Assembly: GCA_021292165.1 (NCBI GenBank)
Contig: CM037880.1
Coordinates: 140,804,564-140,868,563, forward strand
Reading direction: 5' to 3'
DNA: 64,000 bases
DNA from: Shinisaurus crocodilurus
Lineage: Eukaryota > Chordata > Lepidosauria > Squamata > Shinisauridae
Below the pieces are notes generated by a model. That model was not told where the DNA came from. It saw nothing but the letters and a program-made list of their open reading frames with translations, and did not search any database. Shown here in pieces: positions 24,277 to 37,200 of the stretch; position 1 is the stretch's first letter; each line of letters opens with the position of its first letter. Position numbers and translations under genes: made by a program.

Positions 24277-27200
24277 CTGAGATGGGAGAGGGGGAAGCAG
24301 AAGATGTCCTGCCATGTCTATTTTTCCAATTTGATGCAGCAACACTGTCTCATTCACAATATCAAGTTTGCGAAATAATGTTATGTCTTAGACCACCATA
24401 AATAGTCACCCAGATCCAAAGTGCTACCAGTGTCTAATATGCGCCAGGTGCTCTACTTCTCTTTAAAGAGGAATACTTCCCTTGCAATGGTCCTTGAGAT
24501 GTCTGACTAAGGGTGCTTCTAGGCGGAGGTCTATCACTATCAATCAAAAGGTGCTGTGCAGCTTCTGCATCTTTTCTTGCTTAACAGATTTATTTCTGGT
24601 AGGAAAAAAGATGGAAGAAGCGGTGGGAAAACTCAAGAGGGCTACAAATGAAAGATAATATTGTCTGGACCCCCTGTAAGAGCTTTTCTACAGGAGACTG
24701 TTAATTGCTCGTCTATTTATCTCAGTTGAGATCCAAGCTCTACACAAAGAGCTTTTCCTTTCCTGCTTCTCTGCTACATAACCTCTAGGTAGTGCTGTGC
24801 TATAGCAGAATACCACAATTACACAAGTCAGAAAATACCTTTTCTTTTGCTTTCAGAAATAATATTCCATTTCCCCCGCTCTAAAACATACCAGGAAAGT
24901 GCACTTAAAGAACAGAAGCGAAACTGGAGGATCACAATGTCATCTAAAAAACCCATAAACAAATGCTGAGCAACGAATCATGAGGGCACAATACATGTCT
25001 CGTGTAGAAAAGCTCTAAAATTCAGTGAATGAGGCAGTGTAATTGCACAACAAAAGCCTTGTCTGGAAGCACCCTAAGCCTCTCAACGTCTTTCCCAGTC
25101 AGTGGCTCATCAGACAAGGGTGACTGCAGTCATGTGTTCCAAAGTCATGCAACTACCTGACCTCTGCAGTGGTTCAAGAGAGGAGTGGGAGAGGAAGGAG
25201 GACAAGAGAGGCTGTCTGCCCCTACATACACACTATTAAGTCCACTGCCTGGGATGAGCAGTTGCCTGGCTGAGAGCAGCAGCTGCCATTCACCTCTGAT
25301 GAGCCTGCCAACTGGACTCTTTATTGGCCTGATAGAGCTGAGCTGAAATTTCTCAAAGACATTTTTCTGAGAACATTTCTGAGATTTGTCTTTCTCTCAC
25401 CCTGCCCCAAAGAAAAGGGTCACTTTGTAGAATTTTCTCCAAACATTCTCCACCCTTTCTTGGGTAGCAGTTGCCATCCCTCCACCCCACCCCACCCACC
25501 CCACACACACACCTCAAATGCCCTGGGACAATGCTAGGTACTGGGCATTGTGAAAGATGCAAAATGGTGGCCAGGCTGCAGGGCTGGCCCAAGACATTTT
25601 GCTGCCTGAGGTGAAGAACAAGATGGTGCCCCCTTCCATTCCATGTACACAAGCCGATTGGGCTGGCAGTTGAATCTTTCTTCAATACTGGCAATGGGGC
25701 AGTGTCCTCCACCACACCTGAAGGGAGTAGGCTAGCTTAGGGGTCACAAGGCAGGCCACAGAGCCCTCTCCTCCAACACCTGGCTGCAGCCTCCCAGTAT
25801 CTGCTGCCTGAGGTAACTGCCTCACTCTGCCTAATGGTAGGGCCAGGCTTCCAACACAATTGTGCTGCTGCCATTTGCAGTGGGGGGGGGAGGACCCTTA
25901 GGAAAAAGGAAAGGAAAAAGTGTGCTGCTGCCACTGCTAATGATAAGCCCTCCCTTCCTCCTCTGCCCCACGAAACTGGTGGAGAATTTCTCCTTCCCCT
26001 GGAGAAATTCAATGAAATGTCCCACCCAGCCCCCTGCCACCAATTCTCTGCTCACAAGAGAACTTTGAGAGGCCATTTGCACACAGCTCTAGCCTGAACC
26101 ACAGCTAAAGCAGAACAACTTCAGTTGAAGCTGGACCCAAACAGGAACCAAAACAATAGGTTTATACTTTGGTGTAGAAAGGGAGGATACAAATAACTGA
26201 AAACAAACAAATTTGATGGCTGGGTGCCTTGGGAAAAATGCAAGAGATGCTATAGCATCGCAGAGACCACTGATTTATCATGGTAGGCGCTTTTGTAGAT
26301 AGCCTATTCCATCAGATGCAATTCTCCCCTCAACTGTCACTAGACATGGGCAAAGGAAAGTTATGTATTACTTTCTTGAAAAATTGAAGTCACATATTAA
26401 TTTAAAAGTCCCTTGCCAAAAATAGCACAAATCAGAAGACAGAAGGAAAGAAAGAAGTCATACCGTATTTGGGCCTGAGCTCCATTCTCTCCTGATCATC
26501 TATGTTATCCAGAATTGTGTATTTTGTTTTCTTTCTTATTTTGGTCCTCTTTCTGCTAAAAAGTGAACAAAAATAATTACTCTTATACATAGCTGACAAA
26601 CCGAGTATGAGTTTCCCACCCACCCACAAATGTTGTTTCCTTAGGAACAACCCAAACAACACAGGATTTACTTTATGTGCAGCTGCTCCCTTGAGCATCA
26701 TTTATACACAAGCACATTCAGGCCCACTTGAGAATGCAGCCTCCTAGAGGTGTGGCTGCTCGTAACATAACCTTGTGGGTGGAGCTCCACATGAGAAGCC
26801 ATTGTACAAGCAGCCAAAACCGAAGGCGGTTGCATCAGCATGCTCAAAATTCTGCTTGGACTGTGTGGGTGGCCACACTTGCAGCTCTGCCCACACCGTT
26901 GCGTTATGAGTAGCCACAAATATAGATAGGTATACATATAAAGCAGAACTCATTTGAGATTAACTGGATGACCTTTGCCAAATTCATGGAGTGGTTAAAA
27001 GGTGGATATTCCCCAACCCTATCAGCACAAGCTTATGAGCAACATAAGGGATTCCAATCTCCTTGTAACCATCACATGACCTGCAGAGCCTAATTTGAAT
27101 GTGTGCAGCCCCCTCCTCCCCCACTTCATCTTGGGACTCAGAACATATAGACACTGTAGCTTCACCATCAAGTCAGGGTTTTTTCCTCCCCATTTCACCG

Positions 27201-30200
27201 CTGCCCCCGTCGTCCCCCGCCAAACCTGCTTTTTGTAACATTTTGCCTGATGAAGAGATCTGGAGTTCTCGAAAGCTTGCACATTTCTGGCGGTCTTTTG
27301 GTTGGCCTAATTTGGTTGGTATTACACTCATATGGGATTCTGGAATTAATCTCGATTTGTGACTGAGTGTAGAACCAAGGTGTGCTAGTATAATGCTTCA
27401 TTTAAACTGAATAGATGATGATGATTACCTTTTGCAACAGCAGATGCAGAACCAGGCTAACCCCACCAGCAGCACAATCAAAATGAAAGCAGATGCCGTT
27501 ACGTAAAGTACACTCCATTCTAGAAGACAGACATAGAACAATTTAGAGCGGCCATTAATACACTTGTGCATTCAAGATAGTGACTTCACAGATCTGCTCC
27601 ATTCCACGTCCATTCCTGAACACTTCATCCGGTTCCTCCCAACTCACCGCAATTACTCTCCCCGTTGTTTAGGTACCGCTGTATCAAATTTTCCATCCAC
27701 AGTTGATAGCAAATGCAACGCTTGGTGATGGGGTCACAATGCCCATGTCCAGAGCATTTTAAGAGGCAAGCTATAACAACAACAAAACAACTGACGTTGT
27801 TCATATTGCATGGAGTTTTAGCATTCAGATAATGGTGTTCTGTTCTGTAGCACAAATACCTACCAGCTGTGTCCACACGAAGCACTTTAAAAAGCAAGAA
27901 GTCTGGCTTTTCCTTCAAGAGCTGCAAACGTAGCATCTGTGCAACATCTGAAGCCTTTATCTCTTGGGAAGGATGTCCGTTCTGAACATAGAATACAACA
28001 GCTGTGCTGAAGAGAGGATGCACATATGAAAGATTTATATTATACTGATAGGATTCAAAATGTGTTAGCCTTTCAATTGTAAGAAATATTCTTGCAATCA
28101 GAATTTCTCATTTGGCCTTTATACTGCCTACACCATATCAAGGATTCTCCTCCTTGTAATGGCACCTGGTTTTAGTATATATCTGACAGCCGACAAAGCT
28201 GCTAAGTTCCAGTCCCATGAAATTCAAGAAGCAAACTACAAGTCATAAAGCACAAAGTTCCAGAGATCCAGGATTTTATACAAGAAGGAAGTATTCTACG
28301 ACAGCTGGGGTGGGCAACTTGTGTCCCTCCAGATGGTTTGGCCTACAACTCCCATCAGCCCTAGCCAGCACAGCGAATGATGAGGGATTATGGAAGTTGT
28401 ACACGCCAAAACCTCCGAAGAGCCACAAGTTGCCCACCCCAGCACTACAGGGAGAGATTATTTTCATTTTAAGCACCATGTGTTTATAGGCAATTTTACT
28501 CAATTAGAATGGCAGAATTCAGCTTTAGTCTTTAGGTCACAGGCTGATCAGCAAGTCAATCTAAGTTTTCATATGCAATCAATATGCATGTCTACCTCTG
28601 AAGTAAGTCCTATTAAGCTCAATGGGAGTTACATGCAGGTAAGAGTGTATAGCAGGGGTGTCAAAATATAATTGGGTGGGGGGCTGGATGACACCCACCC
28701 ACCTGGCCCTCCATGGGCTGGATGACATCGGGGTGGGGCCATGACCCAAAGTCGGGCAACAAAACCACCCCGACTGGGGCACTGGTTGGAGGAGCACTTG
28801 TGCAGCTGCCACCTTGGTCGGGGTGGCTTTGCCTGCCCCGCACCTTCCCCCACTGGAGAGGATGTGGAGCAGGAGAAGCCCTTAGCATGCTGTCCCCCTC
28901 CAGCATGGCCACACCAAGTGAATCCCTGCTGTTATCTCCGATCATTGATCGGAGATATCAGCAGGGATTGTCCTCCTCACTACCCTTCAGGGGGTCCAAC
29001 GGGCCAGCCTGGCGAGCCAAATCTGGCCTGCAGACTGGCGTTTCCCCATCTCTGGCATATAGGATAGCAGCTGCTATAAAATGACACCGTTCATTATGGC
29101 ACACACACACGGGCTGTTCACATGACACAACAGCCCGTGCAGGGCACATGCTGCCGCCATTTTGAATATGCAATCCCCGCTCGGGGGTTGTTGTGTCATG
29201 CAAAGCTGGCGAGTGTGGGTTATACTAGGGGGTTGTTGTGTCATCTGAACCTGGTCACTATCTCTCTACCTACAGTCCTTGCCACTAGAATGAAGCTTTC
29301 TCGTCTGTATTGATTTGGGTATCTCTCTGTACCTGATATCAGAATAAGCCTGTATCTTCTGCACTTTAATGTCTGAATCCAAGACATTCAGGAGCACTGC
29401 TAGCTGTCGCACAAGAGTGTCTTTCTGTTGTTCAGTCAGCTGGCCAGCACCAACTTGCAAGATCAGTTCCACTAGGCCGCTTTTCATAGGGTCTGTGAAT
29501 GCAACAATAATGTACATCTTTCAGAGCGTGATCAATGCCGTTTTCTTGGCACATGGATAGGCAGACTTCTAAATTAACATTTCCTAAGAATTTGCCGGTG
29601 GGCAATATAAAAAGAGGAACAGGCAAGTTCCACACTGATATTTACGAAATGTTGCAATGTGAAGTTCTATTCTTCTGCCAAACCCACTTTTCTTTCCCCC
29701 ACACTCCCAGTCAGCCAGTCAACATTCTGTGCCCAATGAGCATGCTCAGTCATCATTACAGTGTTTTGGGGGAGCAGGTTTCCCCTTAAGGTTTTTTTTT
29801 GCTCAAGATTTTTTTGTTCCTTCGCAAACTTGTGTATGGGTGGTACCATGTTGGTTACATAAGGGGCCAGCATTTGGAGAACTGATATCACTGCTAGTAT
29901 ATATTGTAGCTGAAATTGTTTTTAATAGTGTATTTTTAATATTGTTATATGCAAACCACTTAGGGATATTATACTGAGCAATATATAAGTATTTAAATCA
30001 ATCAATCAATCACATATTGTATATGAAAACTATACTTCTCTCTAATGCTCCGCTCAAATGTTCAGAAGAAACAATGTAACTTTCCACTCCAGAATCTGTC
30101 CACCCCACCATCAGAAAATGCATATGGATTCATTTACAAAGGTAGGTAAAATTATTAGCTTAACTACCGGTACTCAGTAGCAAAATTTAGTAGTTGAGAA

Positions 30201-33200
30201 GAGAAGGAAGGAACTAGAGCAAAAGAGATAAGAGAGAAACAGGATAATGGAAGGGATCAGACTACACATGGCCTATCCAAATCAGTATTCTGTTTGAGAT
30301 AGTGATCAATTTATTTATTTATATTTCATTTATTTCAACCCTTCTATACCACCTCCTCAACATAGTCCTCCGTGCAGTTTACAAAATTTAGAGTAAACAC
30401 ACCAAAACCTAAACATCAAACAGATTAAAAAACCCAACACAGTACAACTAACTAAAACGAGTAAAACCAGCAACAATAAAACAATATCCAGAGGGAGATT
30501 AAACACCGGTGATTTAAAAAAGTCTTAAAACAGAATGACCTCAAAAAGCTCTTTAAATGCCTGGGAGAATAAAAAGGTCTCCACCTGGCACCAAAAGGCC
30601 TACAACATAGGCACCAGGTGAGCTTTTCTGGGAGGGGCATTCTACTATCAGGGTGCCACCACACAAAAGCCCCTTTCCCTGGTAACCAACCTCCAAACCT
30701 TACTTGCAGGGGGGCACGGTGACAAGAGCCTCTGAAAATCAATACCATCTCCTACAGAGGTACAAGAAAACACAGCATAAAAGGGCATTCCATTCTATTG
30801 CTCCTGGAAGTCTGAGGCAAATTTTTAAAAGTGACACAGAACAGGCAAAACAGAAGAAAAACCACACCTCTCCCAAGGTGGCTCCACGACACTGGCATTA
30901 CATTTAAATTGTAATTTCTGGTTCTACATGTGCAGTACTAGCATGCCGGGGATCCGTGGTTGTAGCAGCATGCTAATGATGCCAGCCCCATGGGACCCTG
31001 GACAGATAAGGGGCTTTTGGCACACCAGTGTTACTTAAATGCAGCCTACTGTCCAAAGGACCGAGACAGATGAATGCACCCTGGTTAAAAACAGCTAAAT
31101 AACCAATGCTAGCTTTCATCCTGCCAGAACACAGGGTAGAGTGTGGCTCAGAAAAGGACTGGCTCATTTTTATAGCTCAAACATAATGAAAAGCAACAGA
31201 TGGCACAACAGCTTCAGAATAAATAATGTCTGTATGACAGGTTCACATTCTTTCTGACACAAAGAAACGGGTCCAATTTCTACCACATTTTACTTATCGA
31301 AACGACGTCCAGCAGCCAGCCATCTTCATATATAACAGGCTAGTCCAGGATCAGGGAACCTGGTGCCCTCCAGGTGTTTTGGACTACAGCTCCCATCAGC
31401 CCCAGACATCATGGCCAATGGTCAGGGAGTATGGGAGTTGTAGTCCAAACCATCTGGAGGGCACCAGGTTCCCTACACCTGGACTAGCCCCACCACTCCC
31501 AATGCGGCACCGCTGTCATCCCCCATTCCACCTACGCTCAACAGCCACCATGTCCCCAGGGGCCCTTTTGGCATCCATGCCGTAGATGCTGTCATGAAGA
31601 AAACGGGGGCAAGGATTAGGGCGCTTGCAGCCAGCCACCGAGGAAGCATCAGAAAACGTACCAACAGTGCCAACGAGAGGAGGAAATAACATTCCAGCTG
31701 AAGAAACTAGAGAGAGTGGGAGAGACTTCAAGTGTGCGATTTGATTTGATCCATAAGCTGCCTATCGAGCTACCTCTTGCAAAGTGGGTTTCAAGCAGTC
31801 TCAGCACTCTACCAGTGACTGGAGAATCCAGGAACTGAGTCAAGACTTCTGATAGGACAGTACTTCACATCTGCTTTAGCCACCTGCCTTGAACAGCAAT
31901 GGAGATTCAAAACGATGGAATGAAACCGTAATGACTTTAGCATCAACGGGAAACCTACCGCTGAACTAACGAGCCAGGATTTTACAAGTGAATTGGTGGC
32001 CTAGCCTTGCAGAAGAGGGGGAAGGATTTGGGAGGAACAAGAATCTAACACATGCTATCAGTGTCCTCTTAAATATCATACCAGGCCACACTTCCACAAG
32101 AGCTGTGTCGATGTCTGAATCGCCTTTGCCATCGGTGACTTTCAAGTGAAAAGTATAGCTCCCTTCTACAAGGTTCGTTAGCTGTAATACCGCCTCGTGG
32201 TCTGAGCCATGTATCACATCCTGGAAAAGTCAAAGAGTCAGCGCTGAATACACCGCTTCAGATTCATTTTTACCTCAGGCCAATAATTTTATAACTGCCG
32301 GCCACAAAACTGGGTTAGAACAGCCTTGCAAATAGGCAGGGGAGGCTGGTGACTCCTGTGTCAGTGGGGCTGCTCATCCATTGCAGCCTTTATTCTGAGC
32401 TCTATAGGAGCTATCCATGGTGCTGTACTCCATCCCCAAAATAGGTTCACCACCATGGAGCACCATGCACAGCTCCTATGAAGCTCAGGATAAAAGCTTT
32501 ATTTATTAATTATATTTATTTATATATCCTGCCTTTCTTCCTGCAAGGAACCCAAGGCAGCTTACATAATCCTCCTCCTCCTCCTCTCCAGTTTATCCTC
32601 ACAACAACCCTGTGAGGTAGGTTAGGCTGAGAGTCAGTGACTGGCCCAAAGTCACCCAGGGAGCTTCACGGCTGAGTGGGGACTTGAACCCGGACCTCCT
32701 GAGTCCCAGGCCAACACTCTCACCACTACGCCGCAATGGATAAAGAGTCCCAATGACACAAGCAGTCTCAGCACTCTACCAGTGACTGGAGAATCCAGGA
32801 ACTGAGTCAAGACTTCTGATAGGACAGTACTTCACATCTGCTTTAGCTACCTGCCTTGAACGGCAATGGAGATTCAAAACGATGGAATGAAACCGTAATG
32901 ACTTTAGCATCATCTCAATAGGATAATGAGACTCCCCTGCAAATAGGGATGGGGGTCAGGAGTGCAGAACATCACACTCAGGGGCCAAATCCAGCCCTCC
33001 AGGGTTCCCGAGAAGGCTCCACTCCCATTCCCCCAACCACGAATCATTTGGTGAGTTGAGTTCTCACTTTTTGTGTAGTTTTTTCTCCCATTCTAAAAGG
33101 TTGAAATGCCTCCCCTAAGGCTGATTTACTGGCAGTGAGAGCTTTCAGCTAAAATCTGCTGGCATTTTCTGTATTTTGGCCCTGCCCCCTTTTGCATTCA

Positions 33201-34209
33201 GCTCTGCCCATCACTGGAATGCGGCCCCCAAGAGCTTCTCCAAAATGGAATTCGCCCCTCGGGCTGAAAAAGGTTGAACACCCCTAATTATAGGTGAGTT
33301 TGGTTTCCCATGAGTTTGGTTTCTTTTATTCCTATTTTAATTAAGACTAGGGAATCGAGTCTCAAATGGACTTGCCCAAGCCCGTTCGACCCAGGTCCAA
33401 GTCGAACTCTCTATCCAAAGGACCAGAAGTCCCCAAACCTTTTGGGTCAGCATCCACATTTGGAATGTTGAGAGAGTGATGTGTGTGCTGTCACAAAATG
33501 ACTGTCATGGTGGGGCTCGCCCATTCACAAAATGGCAAAGGCGGGGGCTGGCTTCCAAAACATAAGACCCACGTTTTTCTGGTCCAACTCATTTCACAGA
33601 AATGCCTCAAACTGTTGAGGCTAAGAGACGTAAGACCCAGAGGCATTTTTGGAAACAAAGTTGGCTCTGGAGGCTGACACTTGGGTTTGTAGCATGTCTG
33701 CCTCCCAGTTAATTTTTTTTTTTAATTAAAAAAATCTTTAAAAACAAAATAAAAACCAGGAGGGGCAGAGAGCCCGGTAGACACCAAGGGAGGTGTCTCA
33801 AGACCCATTGGTGCCCATGGGCACAGTGTCGGGAGACCCCAGCAACGGACCATATTGCCTTCAGTTACACGGCAACATTGCAAAATACAGGGCACACTGA
33901 TAGGAATATATAAAAAGGTTCAGCATGGCCTATATAAACTATTAACGTACTTACTCCAGCTGCTGGGCTCTGGCCATCCCGAATCCAGAGATAAGACACA
34001 ATTCCTTGGTCATCGGTAGAGTGTGAACCATCCAAAGCAATAGAGTTATTGGGTAGAACAAGGAGGTGTTTGCCCCCTGCATGAGCCTTGGGTGGATGGT
34101 TACTTTCTAAACAATAGAATAATAAGAAAGGGAAATTTTTGTTCAGAGGACAGAATGAAAATGGATACAGTAGCCCAAGTGCCATGCTGAAATGAAGAAA
34201 ATGCTGAGA

Positions 34210-34241
<32 letters not shown>

Positions 34242-37200
34242 TATCTAAGACCAGCCTAAGGATCCATACTCAGAAAATGTGTTCGCTATTAGTATATAGG
34301 ATAATTGGTGCACTATAGGATCCTAGTTTTTTAGAAAAGGTAGTCTATGCAAGATTGAAGCCAGCCAGCCAGCCAGCCCCCCCCCCCCCCCCCACCGGCA
34401 TCAATTGCTGACAGAGAAAGGCCAAGTTCCTTTACTCACAGCCAAGGTGGCAGAAACACAGACGAAACAAGGAGAAAATAAGCATCAGCTAATTATCACC
34501 AAAATTATAGACAAGAGCCATTCAATAGACTGCACAAGTCTAAATGATATGCTAATTATACCACCCTCTTATTGTCCGCCTAAGAGAACCCCAAGGAACA
34601 ATAAAGATAAGCAAATTAATAATGACCCCCCCAAAAAAAAAAACCCACTTACAAACTAACGCTTAACACACAAAGTGGTACATATAAACTTAGAGCTTGA
34701 AATGGTAGAGCCATAGTTCCCAGGGCATGGTCTGAGGCAGTGCCGGTTCCAAGTTTTGGAGGGCCTTTAAGGCACTCTCAATGAGCCCCCTCCCTCAGTG
34801 AGCCTACCTTCTCACTGCCAAGATCACCAGCAGCTCTTGCTCCTCCTCCTTTCTCATCATTGCTGTCACTTGCTTGCTTGACAGGCAGAGAACCAATGAG
34901 CAAGTAGGCAGCGGCATCGACTGCTCCTCCTCCTCACCTCCACTATTTTCTGGGCCAGAGTGAGAGGCAGGTGAACAAGCAGGTTGCGATGGGAAGGAGG
35001 AGGAGCAAGTCCAGGGGGTTCTTGGCAGTGGGCCCCTGCTGGGGTGTGAGTCCTCTGCAGATGCCCAACCATGCCTACCCTTGGTGCCGGCCATGTTACT
35101 AGGGCACATGATGCAGCCACACTGGTGAAGCTAAGCAGATCAGGGTTTAGCCAGTGCTTGGATGGGAGACTGGCTAAACCCTGATCTGCTTAGCTTCACC
35201 AGTGCTTGGATGGGAGACTGGCTGGGATGGGAACCCCACGCAGGATATAAATGCCAAGAAAGGCGGGATATAAATGCACTAAATATGAAAACATGCCTGT
35301 CAAAAGGAGCCAAAAGTCACTCTTAACAACTGGGAAGGGGGGGAGGGGGAGGGAGATGTGCAAGCTCAAATATGCTTACTCAGATAAATACTTTTTATCT
35401 TTTATTGTTCACCACTCCAGAACCTATTTAGATGCAGAGTGGTATATAAATGTTGTAAATAAATAAATAAAATAGTAAAATACTGTGGTGAATGAACAGA
35501 CCCTCAACAGCCACAGACACACACACACACACACACACACACACCAAAGCCCTCAAGAACATGTGAAATAACAAAATGAAGAAAGAAAAGGCCTGTGGCT
35601 TACACTGGCTCAGCGTGTCTGAGTGTGGAAAGCTAAGCAGGCTCAGGCCTGATTATTACTTGGATGGGACATGGGAGACCCCTCCTCTAGTTTCCTGCAT
35701 TGAGCAGGGGGTTGGACTCGATAGCCTTGTAGGCTCCTTCCAACTCTATGATCTATGAAATCTATAAGAGATCAAGACACAAAAATAACGGAATGGTTTA
35801 AAACAAGGTCCTGGCAAGCCAGACAGGCATGGAAGAACACAGCATTTGAGAAACTACGGGGAAGTCATGAGTGGTTAAATACAAAGGAGTGAGACAAGTG
35901 GAGATGTTATGAACCACTCGCTATTCAGAATAGCTCCTTCAAAAGGCAGGGCAGAAAGTCTTACCCTCCTTAACAGTCACGGAAAGCGTGGCGGTGCTGC
36001 TTAGTCCCTGGTCGTCTTTTACTGTCAGCCTGAAATGGTAGGTTCCAATCTGCAGACCTGTGACGGTTGCTACTGCGCTGTCGACATTCTCCATTTGCAA
36101 AGAGATTGGCCCGCTGCAGCAAAGCAAACAAACAATAACACTTACAAGGAAGTAAGCCCCATTGAACATAGAACTTAGGAAGAGCCATGCTGGATCAGAC
36201 CAAGGGTCCATCTAGTCCAGCATTCTGTTCACGCAGTGGCCAACCAGCTGCCTGTGGGAAACCCATAAGCAGGACATGAGTGCAATAGTGCCCTCCTGCG
36301 TATGTTCCCCAGCAACTGGTGTACAGAGGCAAACCGCCTCTGAGACTGGAGGTAGCATATTGCCATCAGGATGAGAAACTGTTGACATACATAGGACTGT
36401 GTTGCAAGTGTCTGGAATCCTGGCTACATTACTCCCCCGTTATTCCCTGTACATGTCACCATAGCACACAGATGATGAAGACATATCTCCTGTTGCTACA
36501 CTTCCTTGTCAGAAGCACAGAATGCTGGGAATCAGAGTGGCTTTGTGGGAGATACCTGGGATATGTATGGGGATGCCTAGTGAACTGATTGCCCACAAGA
36601 TCTTTCTCCAAATGGCAATCCCTGGGAAAGGAAATCTATCCCCAATGTAACCATGATGGAAATGACCACTGCCCTATCCCACTCTTCCTCTGATGGTGTG
36701 AATGTAGCAGTTAGTAGACAATTAGTAGCATTTTATCAAGAGAGCAATGTTTTGCCCAAACAATATTGATAACACCTAAACTTGAGGTGCTTCCTGACGG
36801 AGGCCTCCTAGCGCTACCAATCAAGGCACGGTGCGGCTATTCCCTCTTTCCCGCCTTAATGGATTTTCTGTGGTAAGAAAAACAGACAGAAGAAGCAATA
36901 GCAAAACACAGGAGAGTTACAGGTGGAATCTGGATCCCACCGTAAAATTCTGTGAACGAGGCAAGGCAATTACGCAATAAAAACCTCGTCAGGAAGCACC
37001 CTTAGACTTTGTATTGTTAATACAGGAACAACTAATTAGGCTGAAAGATTTCTTGTTCAGATCTTGTGCCAGGAGTTTGTTCTGCTGAGGCTACTTCCCC
37101 GCTGACACTTGTGCCCCCAGCATTTCAAGTTCCTTTCATGTAACTCAGCAACAGCTACTAGGTTGGCCCCACCAGTGTGTGTGCAGGCAGTCCCCGGGTT

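Noticed and set aside
28713..29084. Long open frames on both strands at 28.7-29.1 kb
   Set aside because: They fall inside a GC-rich hAT-like repeat and show no protein family.
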